This document shows positions 1 to 8,988 of a stretch of DNA of 64,000 nucleotides, one piece after another. The notes beneath the pieces were generated by a model. That model saw only the letters and a list, made by a program, of their open reading frames with translations. It searched no databases and was not told the DNA's origin. Origin of the DNA: Zafaria ginkgonis. Lineage in GTDB: Bacteria; Actinomycetota; Actinomycetes; Actinomycetales; Micrococcaceae. Within the stretch, counting starts at the first letter, position 1, and every line of letters begins with the position of its first letter. Made by a program: the position numbers and the translations under genes. Where the stretch lies: assembly GCF_039540195.1 (NCBI RefSeq), contig NZ_BAABEO010000024.1, positions 1 through 64,000 of the forward strand, in the 5' to 3' direction.

Positions 1-396
1 TCCAACGTCGAGGCCAACCTGCACGCCGACGACGTGCACATCGGACCCTCCGACTACGTCTCCTGGCTCGACGACCGCAAGTGGGCCTTCGTGCGCCTGG
101 AGGGCCGCAACTTCGGCGACGCCCCCGTGTCCCTGGAATACAAGCTCGAGGTCTGGGACTCCCCCAACTCCGCCGGCGTGATCATCGACGCCGTCCGCGC
201 GGCCAAGATCGCCCTGGACCGCGGCATCGGCGGACCCATCCTCTCCGCCTCCTCCTACTTCATGAAATCCCCGCCCGAGCAATACAACGACGACATCGCC
301 AAGGAGAAGGTCGAAGCCTTCATCCGCGGCGACGACGGACCGTTTGAGGACGTGGGGGAACTGAGCACCTGGCACCGGTGGCCGGCCACCGTCTAG
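1..396 (+). CDS. ino1: Inositol-3-phosphate synthase, C-terminal part
   Basis: The frame is open from base 1, so the 5' end lies outside the window; 131 residues are visible. The enzyme converts glucose 6-phosphate to 1L-myo-inositol 1-phosphate with NAD, the first step to phosphatidylinositol and, in actinobacteria, mycothiol. The tail carries the family's conserved stretch LEYKLEVWDSPNSAGVIID followed by DRGIGGP and the lysine-containing MKSPPEQ, closely matching mycobacterial Ino1. The stop falls 16 bp before the stop of the convergent gene. A short GC-rich inverted repeat around the stop (7-bp arms) may help end transcription, but it is weak. Confidence 0.93.
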   Translation, partial: SNVEANLHADDVHIGPSDYVSWLDDRKWAFVRLEGRNFGDAPVSLEYKLEVWDSPNSAGVIIDAVRAAKIALDRGIGGPILSASSYFMKSPPEQYNDDIAKEKVEAFIRGDDGPFEDVGELSTWHRWPATV

Positions 397-412
397 GAAA
401 GGCCGGCTGCGC

Positions 413-1312
413 CTACCCGATCGTGGCCAAGGCCCGGGGAACGCTCCGGATGCGGACGGCGGTATTGGCGGAGACCGACTTCACCTCGCCGTCGATCTGG
501 TACGGCATCGGGTCGAGGGTGGTGAATTCGTAGCGGCTGACGCTGGGCTGGTCTCCCAGGCCCTTCGTTGCGGCCCGCGCCGCGAGCAGCAGGATCCGCC
601 ACTTGGACATGTGCGGGAAGAGGATGACCTCGAACTTCCCGTCGCGGGGCTGCTCGTCGGCCTCACTGAGCGTGGCGTACTTCGCCATCTCGGGGATGTT
701 CGCGAAGATCAGGCTGTCGAGCTTGCGGCGCTTCCCGCCTTCATGCTTGATTTCAAAGGGCTCGAACTTGGAGAAGGTCCGCACCACGGTGAGCATTTCC
801 TTCATCGAGCCCTTGCTGCCCTTTTCCAGGTCGACCGCGACCACGGGGGTCAGGCCGAAGCCGATGTACGAGTGCGCATAAGCGCCGCCGGATTCTTCCC
901 CGGCACCCGTATCGATCCGCAACAGGTCGATATGGCGTACACGGCCCTCGGCGATGGCCTCCTCCAGGGGCTTGGTGCCCACCGTGCGCCGGTGGTCGTT
1001 GGCGTTCCCGGCGGCCATGACGGCGCAGACGGCGTCGCTATTGCCGCTCTGCATGACCCCGTTGACCACCTCGTTGTACCCGCCGTCGCCACTGACCGAC
1101 ACGACCAGGACGCGGCCGCCGCCCGACGCCGCCTCCCGGGCCAAGTCGACGGCGTGCCCCGCATGTTCGGTGGGCTGCAGCCTGATCTCCACCGGATAGG
1201 AAAGGAGTTCGGCCAGCCGGCCCTTCAGTTGCTCCGCGAGTTCGGGCGCGTCGCCCGTGCTGTTCGGGTTGAAAATGATGACGATCGATTCGAACCTGCG
1301 TGCAGCTTCCAT
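413..1312 (-). CDS. Diacylglycerol/lipid kinase family protein
   Basis: 299 residues from an ATG. The N-terminus IVIIFNPNSTG and the glycine-rich GDGGYNEVVNG match the catalytic domain shared by diacylglycerol, sphingosine and NAD kinases (usual motif GDGTxNEV), and AAGNANDHRRT corresponds to the GTxNDFA element. Such enzymes phosphorylate a lipid hydroxyl with ATP on the membrane's inner face. The second glycine (GDGG rather than GDGT) is a small departure. It is convergent with ino1, which may point to phospholipid metabolism, but substrate cannot be read from sequence. Confidence 0.8.
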   Translation of the reverse strand: MEAARRFESIVIIFNPNSTGDAPELAEQLKGRLAELLSYPVEIRLQPTEHAGHAVDLAREAASGGGRVLVVSVSGDGGYNEVVNGVMQSGNSDAVCAVMAAGNANDHRRTVGTKPLEEAIAEGRVRHIDLLRIDTGAGEESGGAYAHSYIGFGLTPVVAVDLEKGSKGSMKEMLTVVRTFSKFEPFEIKHEGGKRRKLDSLIFANIPEMAKYATLSEADEQPRDGKFEVILFPHMSKWRILLLAARAATKGLGDQPSVSRYEFTTLDPMPYQIDGEVKSVSANTAVRIRSVPRALATIG

Positions 1313-1398
1313 GTCGTGATCCTACGGTCTCTCGGGCGCGGGCGGGTCCACCACGCGTCGGGGCGCAGGGGATTGAGGGAAAGCCCCGGGACGTCGGG

Positions 1399-2457
1399 CT
1401 AGGAGTTTTGGTCGTACTCTTCGCGCAGCCTGCGCCCTTCCTCGATATCCTGCTGCTCCTTGTCGTTTTTCTTGTCGCTGGCCTTGGTGTCGCGGGGAGG
1501 CAGCTGCAGGTTTTCCTCGGCCTCGATCCCGCCCTGGAGCTGCCGCCCCCGTTCCATTTCGGCGTCGAACTCGGCGCCGAAGAGGAGCGAGATGTTCGCG
1601 ATCCAGATCCACAGCAGCAACACGATCATGCCGCCGATGGTTCCGTAGGTCTTGTTGTAGTTACCGAAGTTGGAGACGTAGAAGAAGAACCCCAGGGTGG
1701 CCACCGCCAGCACGACGATGGCGATGACGGCCCCGAGGCTTATCCACCTGAATTTCGGCTGCCGCACGTTGGGAGTGGCGTAGTACAGCACGGCGATCAG
1801 GAGGATGGCGAGGACCAGCAGGAGGGGCCACTTGGCGATGTTCCACACCACCAAGGCGGTTTCACCCAAGCCCACCACATCTCCGATGGCCTGGGCCAGC
1901 GGGCCGGAAACGACCAGCAGGACTGCCATGACCAGCGCAACCAGGAGCAGGGTGATGGTGACCGCGAGCATGATGGGGCGCAGTTTGTAGAAGGGCCTGC
2001 CCTCCTCGATCTCGTAGATCCGGTTCATGGCCCGGCCAAACGCTCCCACGTATCCCGAGGCGGACCAGATGGCGCCCGCGAGGCCGATGACGAACGTGAA
2101 GCCGGCCGCGGGAGACGAGGCCAGCTGCTGGATCGGCGGCCGCAGCGTCTCGACGACTTCCGTACTGGCGATGCGTTCGATGACCTGCAGCAGGAGCTGC
2201 GTGGTCTGCTCGGCCTGGCCAATGATGCCGAGCAAGGACATCAGGGCCAGAAGCGCCGGGAACAGCGAGAGGACGCCAAAGAAGGTCAGCGCGGCCGCCA
2301 GGTCCGTGCAGTAGTCGTTGGAGAATTCGCGGAAGGTCCGCCTAAAAATGTACTTCCACGACGGTTTGTCGATCTGGGTGGGCGCCTCGGGTTTCTGGGC
2401 GTCGTCGGGTTCGGGGGTGGTTTGTGTGTCTCGGGAAAAAGAATCACTGCTGGGCAT
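1399..2457 (-). CDS. YihY/virulence factor BrkB family membrane protein
   Basis: 352 residues beginning MPSSDSFSRDTQ; a GGGAGG site 8 bp upstream decides this ATG although the frame stays open further 5'. After a short Pro/Asp-rich cytoplasmic head, five to six hydrophobic helices follow, with family features such as ALTFFGVLSLFPALLAL, the loop with YKLRPIML, and GGMIVLLLWIWIANISLLFGAE near the last helix. The tail is highly charged (KASDKKNDKEQQ). The family was once called ribonuclease BN, which was shown to be wrong; its true role is not settled. The divergent neighbour at 2702 is also a membrane protein. Confidence 0.9.
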   Translation of the reverse strand: MPSSDSFSRDTQTTPEPDDAQKPEAPTQIDKPSWKYIFRRTFREFSNDYCTDLAAALTFFGVLSLFPALLALMSLLGIIGQAEQTTQLLLQVIERIASTEVVETLRPPIQQLASSPAAGFTFVIGLAGAIWSASGYVGAFGRAMNRIYEIEEGRPFYKLRPIMLAVTITLLLVALVMAVLLVVSGPLAQAIGDVVGLGETALVVWNIAKWPLLLVLAILLIAVLYYATPNVRQPKFRWISLGAVIAIVVLAVATLGFFFYVSNFGNYNKTYGTIGGMIVLLLWIWIANISLLFGAEFDAEMERGRQLQGGIEAEENLQLPPRDTKASDKKNDKEQQDIEEGRRLREEYDQNS

Positions 2458-2701
2458 CGGAGCCTCCCAGGGTCGCTCTTGATGGTTCGCGGGGCAACCG
2501 ACGGTCGTCCCGCGCTTGCTGCCACGATTCTCGGCCCAGCCTAGCCGGGCGAGGGGCCCGCGGCGAGCGCCGTCCTGTTCGGCCTTTGCGCGCGTTGGGC
2601 AGGCCCGCCCGCGCCCTGCCCAACGCCCGGAGCCGTGCATAGTGTGGATGGGGGTGCAGATCGATGGCGGGGCCGTGAGGAGGCCCGGGAGGAGGAAAGA
2701 C

Positions 2702-3784
2702 GTGGTCGAGGACGATGGCCCGCGTGCCCTGCTCGTGGGCATCCTGGCCGATCCGGGGCTGCCCGAGGCGACCGCCAGGTCGATCGCCGGCGGATTGGCC
2801 GGCGAATTGCGGCGCCTGGTCGATCCCGACTGCCGCTGGGACGTCGAGGCGGTGCAGGGAGCCCTGCCCCTGACGGAGGAGGGGTACATCCCCTTGCTCG
2901 AGCAGGCCGCGAAACTGAGGACGGAGAACCGGTGGGACTACGTGGTGTACCTGACGGATCTGCCCCGCTCGCATAACGGCAAGGTCATGGTCTCCGAGTC
3001 CAGCCTGGAAGGGCAGGCGGTCCTGGTTTCCATGCCGGCGCTCGGGGCGTGGCGGGTGGCCGCCGCAACCCAAGAGCTCTTGCTGGCCGCGCTCGGGTCC
3101 CTGCACGCGGGCACCAGGCACTCCCCGCCACCGGGCAAGACGCCCCTGCGCGCGCCGAAGGTCCAACACCAGCAAGAGCCGGGGAACGTTTCCTACGTGG
3201 TCCTCTCCGGTGGGCTGGGCCGGTTCCGCCTGCTGGCGGGAATGGTCCGCAACAACAGGCCGGGCAGGCTGCTTTCCGCCCTGTCCACGTGCATGGCCAC
3301 GGCGGCCGCGACCGGCGCCTTCGGCATCTTCTACACCACCATGTGGAACATGGCCGACGTGCTGCCCCTGTGGCGGCTGGCTTTGATCAGCCTCGTGGCG
3401 GTCGGCGCGCTCGGTGCGTGGCTCATCGTGCACAACGGATTGTGGAGCCGAAGCCAAGGGCCGGAAGCCTCGGCCCGGGCGAGCCTGGACAACTCCGCCA
3501 CGGTCGTGACCGTGGTACTAAGCGTTGGGCTGATGTACGTAGTCCTGTTCCTGGTGTTGCTGCTCGGGTCGCTGGCGGTCATCGACGCCGGCTACCTGGA
3601 AGCGGAGGTCGGGCACCCGGTGGATCTGCTGCTCTATGCGCGCCTGTCCTGGCTGGCGGCCTCGCTGGGGACCGTGGCAGGGGCCCTGGGCTCCAACTTC
3701 GACAGCGACGAAGCCATCCGCGAGGCGACCTACAGCAGGCGGGACCGCCAGCGCCGCCGCTTGAGCGATTCCATGGACGACTGA
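2702..3784 (+). CDS. Unknown membrane protein with N-terminal soluble domain
   Basis: 360 residues from GTG; a GGAGGAGG site 6 bp before it selects this start over in-frame starts upstream. Residues 1 to about 150 look soluble, with alternating alpha/beta pattern and a core strand WDYVVYLTDLP; the rest has about four membrane segments (near LLSALSTCMATAAATGAF, ALISLVAVGALGAWLIV, VVTVVLSVGLMYVVLFLVL, and LSWLAASLGTVAGALG). The C-terminus is basic (RRDRQRRRLSD). I do not recognise the family. It is divergent from the YihY gene with a 244-bp gap. Confidence 0.8.
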   Translation: MVEDDGPRALLVGILADPGLPEATARSIAGGLAGELRRLVDPDCRWDVEAVQGALPLTEEGYIPLLEQAAKLRTENRWDYVVYLTDLPRSHNGKVMVSESSLEGQAVLVSMPALGAWRVAAATQELLLAALGSLHAGTRHSPPPGKTPLRAPKVQHQQEPGNVSYVVLSGGLGRFRLLAGMVRNNRPGRLLSALSTCMATAAATGAFGIFYTTMWNMADVLPLWRLALISLVAVGALGAWLIVHNGLWSRSQGPEASARASLDNSATVVTVVLSVGLMYVVLFLVLLLGSLAVIDAGYLEAEVGHPVDLLLYARLSWLAASLGTVAGALGSNFDSDEAIREATYSRRDRQRRRLSDSMDD

Positions 3785-3966
3785 ACCCCGAACGGCTGGA
3801 CCCGGCGGACGAAACCGGGGAAGGCTGCGCTCCTGGCCGGGGCATTGATTCGCCAATGTCTCTGCTTGCACCGCATGTGCCGCACGTGATCATCTTGAGG
3901 GGCGCGCCGGAGTCACGGACTTCGGCAGCGCGTCCGTCCCCGCGGTCCGTAAAGGACGGGGCGGGT

Positions 3967-4008
3967 TATCTGGGGTTGTAAAAGAGCTATCTCGGGTTGT
4001 AATAGAGG
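3967..4008 (+). repeat. 21-bp tandem duplication upstream of GH13 gene
   Basis: Two adjacent 21-bp copies (3967-3987 and 3988-4008) differ at three positions; both contain TATCT, GGGTTGTAA and AGAG. The repeat builds a promoter-like arrangement: TTGTAA of copy 1 and TAATAG of copy 2. Confidence 0.75.
3976..4005 (+). promoter_or_regulatory. Candidate promoter of the trehalose-synthase-like gene
   Basis: TTGTAA (3976-3981) and TAATAG (4000-4005) are separated by 18 bp, four of six matches each to the usual -35 and -10 boxes. Transcription would start near 4012, leaving a short leader with AGAGGGGAA before the ATG at 4042. Confidence 0.45.
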
Positions 4009-4041
4009 AACCAGCTGGACACGGCAAGAGGGGAATCCACC

Positions 4042-6300
4042 ATGACCGACCTGACCGGATCCGAGAATCTGGACGAGCAGCCAGAGGATGCCGCCGAGTC
4101 GCCGGACTCCGAGCCAGCTCCCTCGCATGCCCTGGACATCACCTTCGACGAGCAGTTCTACCCGGCCCGGCCGCGGCCCCTTCGGCCAACGGCCCGCCGC
4201 AGGGAACACATCGCGGGTCAGCCGCCGTTCCAGGCGGATGGACGCAACAAGGTCTACATCGAATGGCTGCGCAACCAATCGATGCTCGGCGATGCCGATG
4301 TCCTGGCCCGCCAACTCTCCGGCCAGGCCAGCATGTGGCAGAACCCGTACGCCTTCCCGAACCCGCGGGCGGCGGTGGAAAAAGCGTCGGTCTGGTTCAC
4401 CGCCTACCCCTTGTCCTTCATCACGAAGCCCGAACAGTCCTTCCTGGCGGCGCTGGGGGATCGGGGCATGTGGGAAGCGTTCCAGCGCATCGGAATCAAG
4501 GCCATCCACACGGGCCCCGTGAAGCGGGCCGGCGGGCTGGACGGATGGAAGCACACGCCCAGCATCGACGGCCACTTCGACCGCATCAGCATGGCAATCG
4601 ACCCCTCCTTCGGCACCGTCGAGGAGTTCAGGGCGATGTGCGAGGCCGCGCAGGCGCACGGCGGCACCATCATCGACGACATCGTCCCGGGCCACACCGG
4701 CAAGGGCGCGGATTTCCGGCTAGCGGAAATGAACTACCGCGACTATCCGGGGATCTACCACATGATCGACATCCCCGAAGCCGACTGGCACCTCCTGCCC
4801 GACGTCCCCGAAGGCGAAGACTCGGTCAACATCGACGCCCGGACCGAAAGCGCCTTGCAGGAGGCCGGATACATCATCGGACAGCTGCAGCGGGTCATCT
4901 TCTACGAGCCCGGCGTCAAGGAAACCAACTGGAGCGCGACCCGGCCCGTCTATGACACCACCGGCATGCTGCGCAGGTGGGTCTACCTGCACTATTTCAA
5001 GTCCGGCCAGCCCTCGATCAACTGGCTCGACCCGACCTTCGCCGGAATACGCCTTGTCATGGGCGACGCCCTGCACTCCCTGGTCGACCTGGGGACCGGT
5101 GCCCTCCGACTGGACGCCAATGGTTTCCTGGGCGTGGAGAAGAGCGCCGAGGAAAGCCCCGCGTGGTCCGAAGGCCACCCCCTCTCTGAGGCGGCCAATC
5201 AGCTGTTGGGCGGCATGGTCCGAAAGGTCGGCGGCTTCACGTTCCAGGAACTGAATCTGAGCATCGACGACATCAGGGCCACCTCGGAAAGAGGTCCGGA
5301 CCTGTCCTACGACTTCGTGACCCGGCCCGCCTACCACCATGCGCTGGTGACGGCGGACACCCACTTCCTCCGGCTGACCCTGCGCCTGGCCATGGATGCC
5401 GGAGTGGACCAAGCATCGCTCGTCCACGCCCTGCAGAATCACGATGAACTCACCTATGAGCTCGTCCACTTCACGACGAAGCACAGGGACGATGTCTTCG
5501 AGCTGGGCGGGCTTTCCATGACCGGGCTGGAGGTCGCGGACAAGATCCAGAACGACCTGAGGAAGGGCATCACCGGGCAGGCGGCGCCTTACAACCTCCT
5601 GTTCACCACCAACGGCATCGCCTGCACCACGGCGAGCGTGATCACCGCCGTCCTCGGCATCAAGGACCTGCCGGCGATCACCGCCGAGCAGAAGCGGCAG
5701 GTTCGCGACGTCCATCTGCTGCTGGCCATGTACAACGCCCTGCAGCCCGGAGTCTTTGCCCTTTCCGGATGGGATCTCTGCGGAGTGCTGCCGCTTGAAC
5801 GGGACCAGGTTTCGGAACTGGTCGGGAAGGGCGACACGCGCTGGATCAACCGCGGCCGCCACGACCTTATGGGAAATGCGACCGCGGGAGAGTCGGCGGA
5901 CGCGGCGCTTCCCAAGGGCCAGAACCTCTATGCAACGCTGCCCGAGCAGCTGATGGACGAGCATTCCTTCGCCTCCCAGCTTGCCCGCATCCTCAAGGTG
6001 AGGGAGGATCTGGGCATCGCCAGAAGCGAGCTCATCGACGTCCCTGACGTTTCCCACCGCGGACTGCTTGTTATGGTCCATCGCCTTCCCTCGGGGCAGC
6101 TGCAAATCACCGTCCTCAACTTCTCGCCGGAAGACGTCGCCGGCTCCGTCAACTCGCCCCTGATTCCCAACGACGAGGCCATCACGGATGCCTTCAGCGG
6201 CGAAAAGATCGGCACCGTTGACGACCTGCACAGCTTTTACATCTCCCTGCCGCCCTTCACCGGAACGGCCCTGCTGGTGGGCTCCGTCGAAGGCGGCTGA
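4042..6300 (+). CDS. GH13 family glucosyltransferase, probable trehalose synthase
   Basis: 752 residues. The alpha-amylase-type catalytic residues are visible in order: Asp358 (GALRLDANG), Glu403 (FTFQELNL) and His467-Asp468 (LQNHDELTYE), spaced as in GH13. The protein resembles the single-chain maltose alpha-D-glucosyltransferase/trehalose synthases of Arthrobacter and Pseudomonas, which interconvert maltose and trehalose in the cytoplasm. The N-terminal 35 residues are acidic and probably flexible; the C-terminal about 70 residues form the usual beta domain. No treY, treZ or glgE neighbour is present, so the exact reaction is inferred. The gene stands alone behind its own promoter. Confidence 0.75.
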   Translation: MTDLTGSENLDEQPEDAAESPDSEPAPSHALDITFDEQFYPARPRPLRPTARRREHIAGQPPFQADGRNKVYIEWLRNQSMLGDADVLARQLSGQASMWQNPYAFPNPRAAVEKASVWFTAYPLSFITKPEQSFLAALGDRGMWEAFQRIGIKAIHTGPVKRAGGLDGWKHTPSIDGHFDRISMAIDPSFGTVEEFRAMCEAAQAHGGTIIDDIVPGHTGKGADFRLAEMNYRDYPGIYHMIDIPEADWHLLPDVPEGEDSVNIDARTESALQEAGYIIGQLQRVIFYEPGVKETNWSATRPVYDTTGMLRRWVYLHYFKSGQPSINWLDPTFAGIRLVMGDALHSLVDLGTGALRLDANGFLGVEKSAEESPAWSEGHPLSEAANQLLGGMVRKVGGFTFQELNLSIDDIRATSERGPDLSYDFVTRPAYHHALVTADTHFLRLTLRLAMDAGVDQASLVHALQNHDELTYELVHFTTKHRDDVFELGGLSMTGLEVADKIQNDLRKGITGQAAPYNLLFTTNGIACTTASVITAVLGIKDLPAITAEQKRQVRDVHLLLAMYNALQPGVFALSGWDLCGVLPLERDQVSELVGKGDTRWINRGRHDLMGNATAGESADAALPKGQNLYATLPEQLMDEHSFASQLARILKVREDLGIARSELIDVPDVSHRGLLVMVHRLPSGQLQITVLNFSPEDVAGSVNSPLIPNDEAITDAFSGEKIGTVDDLHSFYISLPPFTGTALLVGSVEGG

Positions 6301-6322
6301 GTGGACCGTCCGGCGTGCCGCC

Positions 6323-7672
6323 CTAGATGAAGCCGAAGACCGGCGGGAAGACCACGACGACGGCGGCGGCCCAGGCGCCGTAGACCGGCAGGTAGCGTGT
6401 CTGCCAGCGCTCGACGGCGGCGAAGGGGCGGCGCCCGCGCACGAACCCCACGGTCAGCCAGGCGGCCCGGACGAGGTGCACCAGCAGCAGCAGGTTCAGG
6501 CCCAGCGCCGCGATCTTGTTGGGGCTGAAGCCGAACTCGGCGATCCGGGTCAGCATGGCGGTCAGCATCACCGCGTCGACCGCGAGGGCCGCGCCGACGA
6601 GGACCAGCTGCAGCACGTCGAACAGCCCGGGAGGCGCGAGCGAGTCGCGGGCTGAAATCGAGTAGAGCAGCAGGCACAGGACCAGCACCAGGATGGCGTC
6701 CATGAGGATCAGCAGGCCCCGGTCGACGTCGATCAGGCCGCCCGAGGCCGCCAGCACGGCCAGAAGGGAGACGAGCATCAGGATCGTCAGGGGCGTGAAG
6801 ACGCGCGTGAGAACGGGGGCGATGTTTTCGACGACGTTCTGCTTGGCCTCGACGAGCCAGGCGGCGACGACGAGCGCCCCGGGGACGGCAAAGGGCAGGA
6901 TCCAGTCCTCCAGCACCGGTTCCAGGTCGATTCCGACGGCCTGGAGCGCCCCGAACGTCAGCCCGACCAGGACGGCCCCGCCCAGGGCCAGGAGCGTGTA
7001 GTAGATCGCGAGCTCGCCGGTGAACCGGACGAAGTCCATGCGGCGGCTGTCGGAGCGCCACCTGCCTCCGGCGTAGGCCACCCCGACCACCAGCCACAGG
7101 ACAACCGGTGCGTGCAGGGCGGCGAGCAGCTCGGTGGAGCCGCCGGGGACGAACGGGTAGGCGTTGAGCACCACCGCCAGCGCGGCGAAGGGGACGAGCA
7201 GCGCAGCCCCCACGCGCGCGGTGAGCCTGCGCTTCCAGGCGAAGTACGCGGCAAGGAACGGGAAAACGAGCAGGCCGGCGTTGCGCGCCAGCGCCCCGTC
7301 CCCGCCCATCCAGGCCAGGCCGGCCTTGACCGCCACGCCCGCCCCCACGGCGAGCGCGAGGACCACCGCGAGTTCGCGCCAGGACGGCGCGCCGCCGCCG
7401 TCGGGCTCCTCCGGCACGAGCACGAGCTGCTTCCACAGCCGGTCGGAGTGCTCGCGGGCGAACTCGCGCGAGACGGCGTCGAGGTTGCCGATGCGCTTGA
7501 TTGCGACGAGGAAGGCCTCCTCCTCGTCGAGCCCGGTCGCCCGGCGGTCGGCGATCTGTTCGCGCAGGTGGTCCTCCAGCTCGTCCAAATCGGCGGGGGA
7601 GATCGCCTGGTGCCGCTGGAGGTATCCGCGCCACCGGCCGATCTGGGTCTCCAGCTCCGTGGACAGCTCCAT
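6323..7672 (-). CDS. Permease-prefix-domain membrane protein, PadR partner
   Basis: 449 residues from ATG. Residues 1-80 form a soluble helical domain (ETQIGRWRGYLQRHQAIS, DLDELEDHLREQIADR, DEEEAFLVAIKRIGN), the 'permease prefix' or HAAS-like domain that usually accompanies PadR regulators. About ten hydrophobic helices follow, without an obvious transporter signature. Its start shares one base with the stop of padR (TGATG), so the two are translationally coupled. Such pairs are common in Actinobacteria and Firmicutes; function is unknown, with membrane-stress sensing a possibility. Confidence 0.8.
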   Translation of the reverse strand: MELSTELETQIGRWRGYLQRHQAISPADLDELEDHLREQIADRRATGLDEEEAFLVAIKRIGNLDAVSREFAREHSDRLWKQLVLVPEEPDGGGAPSWRELAVVLALAVGAGVAVKAGLAWMGGDGALARNAGLLVFPFLAAYFAWKRRLTARVGAALLVPFAALAVVLNAYPFVPGGSTELLAALHAPVVLWLVVGVAYAGGRWRSDSRRMDFVRFTGELAIYYTLLALGGAVLVGLTFGALQAVGIDLEPVLEDWILPFAVPGALVVAAWLVEAKQNVVENIAPVLTRVFTPLTILMLVSLLAVLAASGGLIDVDRGLLILMDAILVLVLCLLLYSISARDSLAPPGLFDVLQLVLVGAALAVDAVMLTAMLTRIAEFGFSPNKIAALGLNLLLLVHLVRAAWLTVGFVRGRRPFAAVERWQTRYLPVYGAWAAAVVVVFPPVFGFI

Positions 7673-8034
7673 CACGCCCACCCCTCGGCCGCGGCGGCAG
7701 GGCGGGGCACGGCCTGCCACACCTGCTTCAGCGCATCGGCAACGACGGTCCACTGTTCCTGCCGGTCGGCGAGGGCCTTCCGGCCCGCCGGCGTGATCGC
7801 GTAGTGCTTGCGCCGGCGTCCGGCCTCGGACGTGCCCCACGAGGAGGACACGTAGCCGAGCCGCTCCAGCCGGTGCAGCAGCGGGTAGAGCATTCCGTCG
7901 GTCCATTGCATGCCGCCGCCGGACAGTTCGCTCACGCGCTTGATGATCGCGTAGCCGTACAGGTCGCCCTCCACCAGGATCCCCAGCACCAGGGGGGTGG
8001 CCGAAGCGGCGACCAGGTCCTTGTCGATGCGCAT
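7672..8034 (-). CDS. PadR family transcriptional regulator
   Basis: 120 residues beginning MRIDKDLVAASATPL; a GGGAGG 5 bp upstream favours this ATG over the in-frame one at 8073. The winged-helix core reads YGYAIIKRVSELSGGGMQWTDGMLYPLLHRLE, then GRRRKHYAITPAGR, the standard PadR wing. It is probably an autorepressor: a perfect 11-bp inverted repeat lies just upstream of the start. It forms an operon with the membrane protein downstream. Confidence 0.9.
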   Translation of the reverse strand: MRIDKDLVAASATPLVLGILVEGDLYGYAIIKRVSELSGGGMQWTDGMLYPLLHRLERLGYVSSSWGTSEAGRRRKHYAITPAGRKALADRQEQWTVVADALKQVWQAVPRPAAAAEGWA

Positions 8035-8042
8035 CGCGCCTC

Positions 8043-8090
8043 CCATACCTAGATCTCCAAGGCATCGAACCATAGCGGTTCTAGGTATGG
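8043..8090. promoter_or_regulatory. Inverted repeat, likely PadR operator
   Basis: Perfect 11-bp arms CCATACCTAGA (8043-8053) and TCTAGGTATGG (8080-8090) are separated by 26 bp, so centres are 37 bp apart. Inside sits a second small palindrome, GAACC-ATAGC-GGTTC (8067-8081). The left arm lies 9 bp from the padR start, suiting autorepression. Confidence 0.6.
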
Positions 8091-8145
8091 CAAGACGGCG
8101 CGCGGCCAGCCGGGGCCGGAGCGCATTTCGGAAGGGGAGTGGGGC

Positions 8146-8904
8146 CTACCGGGGAAGCGGGAGTTTGACGGTCCTGCCGCCGTCCACCACCAGCGTTTCG
8201 CCGGTCATGAACCGGGACTGGTCGCTGGCGAGGAACACTGCCACGTCCCCGATATCCGCGCCCTGGCCCACGCGGCCGACGGGGTGCAGGCGGTTCAGGG
8301 AGCGCCGGGCCTCCCCCGGATCCCCGAAGGATTCCAGGTACGCCTCGCTCAAGTCGGAGGCGATCCATCCCGGAGCGATCGCGTTGCAGCGGATGCCGTC
8401 CGCCCCCAGGTCGACCGCCAAGGCGCGGGTCATGCCGTGCAGGCCGGCCTTGGTGGCGCTGTAGGCGGTGTGGTCGGGGTTGGCCCCGATGCCTTCGATG
8501 GAACCGATGTTGATGATGCTGGCGCCTGGCCGTTGGCGCAGGTGGGGGAGGGCGGCCTGGCACAGGAAAAGCGGCGCCCGCAGGTTGGTGGCGGTCATCA
8601 GGTTCCATTCGGCCTCGGTGATCTCCGAGACGCTGCGTTCGAACATGATGCCCGCGTTGTTCACGAGGATGTCCAGCCCGCCCCAGTGGCGCGCGACCCG
8701 CTCAACGATCCGGGCGAAGTTCGAAACGTTCGCCAGGTCGGCGGGCACGCCCATCACGCGGGGGTCCTCCCGCAAATCCTGGTCCACTGCGCTGCGCTGC
8801 ACGATCGCAACGCGGGCTCCCTCTTCCAGGAAGCGCTCGACGATTCCGCGCCCGATCCCACGCCCGCCGCCGGTAACGAGGGCAATCTTGTTCTCCAGAT
8901 TCAT
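8146..8904 (-). CDS. SDR family NAD(P)-dependent oxidoreductase
   Basis: 252 residues, a classical short-chain dehydrogenase: cofactor motif TGGGRGIGRG at residues 11-20, NNAG near residue 86, catalytic Ser in NIGSIEG, and Tyr/Lys in AYSATKAG. It ends with FMTGETLVVDGG, the usual family tail. It lies downstream of the HpaI-type aldolase on the same strand, separated by 84 bp that hold a strong hairpin. It probably interconverts an alcohol and a carbonyl compound in the pathway of the divergent monooxygenase cluster; substrate unknown. Confidence 0.88.
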   Translation of the reverse strand: MNLENKIALVTGGGRGIGRGIVERFLEEGARVAIVQRSAVDQDLREDPRVMGVPADLANVSNFARIVERVARHWGGLDILVNNAGIMFERSVSEITEAEWNLMTATNLRAPLFLCQAALPHLRQRPGASIINIGSIEGIGANPDHTAYSATKAGLHGMTRALAVDLGADGIRCNAIAPGWIASDLSEAYLESFGDPGEARRSLNRLHPVGRVGQGADIGDVAVFLASDQSRFMTGETLVVDGGRTVKLPLPR

Positions 8905-8945
8905 AAGTCCGCACCGTAGATAAGTCGTATTGGGAAAAGGAACCG

Positions 8946-8977
8946 CCGGTGGTTCCCCTTTCCCGGGGAACCGCCGG
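8946..8977. terminator. Strong hairpin between aldolase and SDR genes
   Basis: 13-bp arms CCGGTGGTTCCCC and GGGGAACCGCCGG (one G-U pair) flank a 6-base loop. An overlapping alternative stem (GGAACC at 8939, GGTTCC at 8951) could form instead. There is no clear T run, so it may dampen expression of the downstream SDR gene or stabilise RNA rather than fully terminate. Confidence 0.55.
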
Positions 8978-8988
8978 CGGGGCCATGG

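Noticed and set aside
1399..2889. Longer start for the YihY-type gene
   Set aside because: The longer form overlaps the divergent gene at 2702 and lacks a ribosome site, while GGGAGG fits the ATG at 2457.
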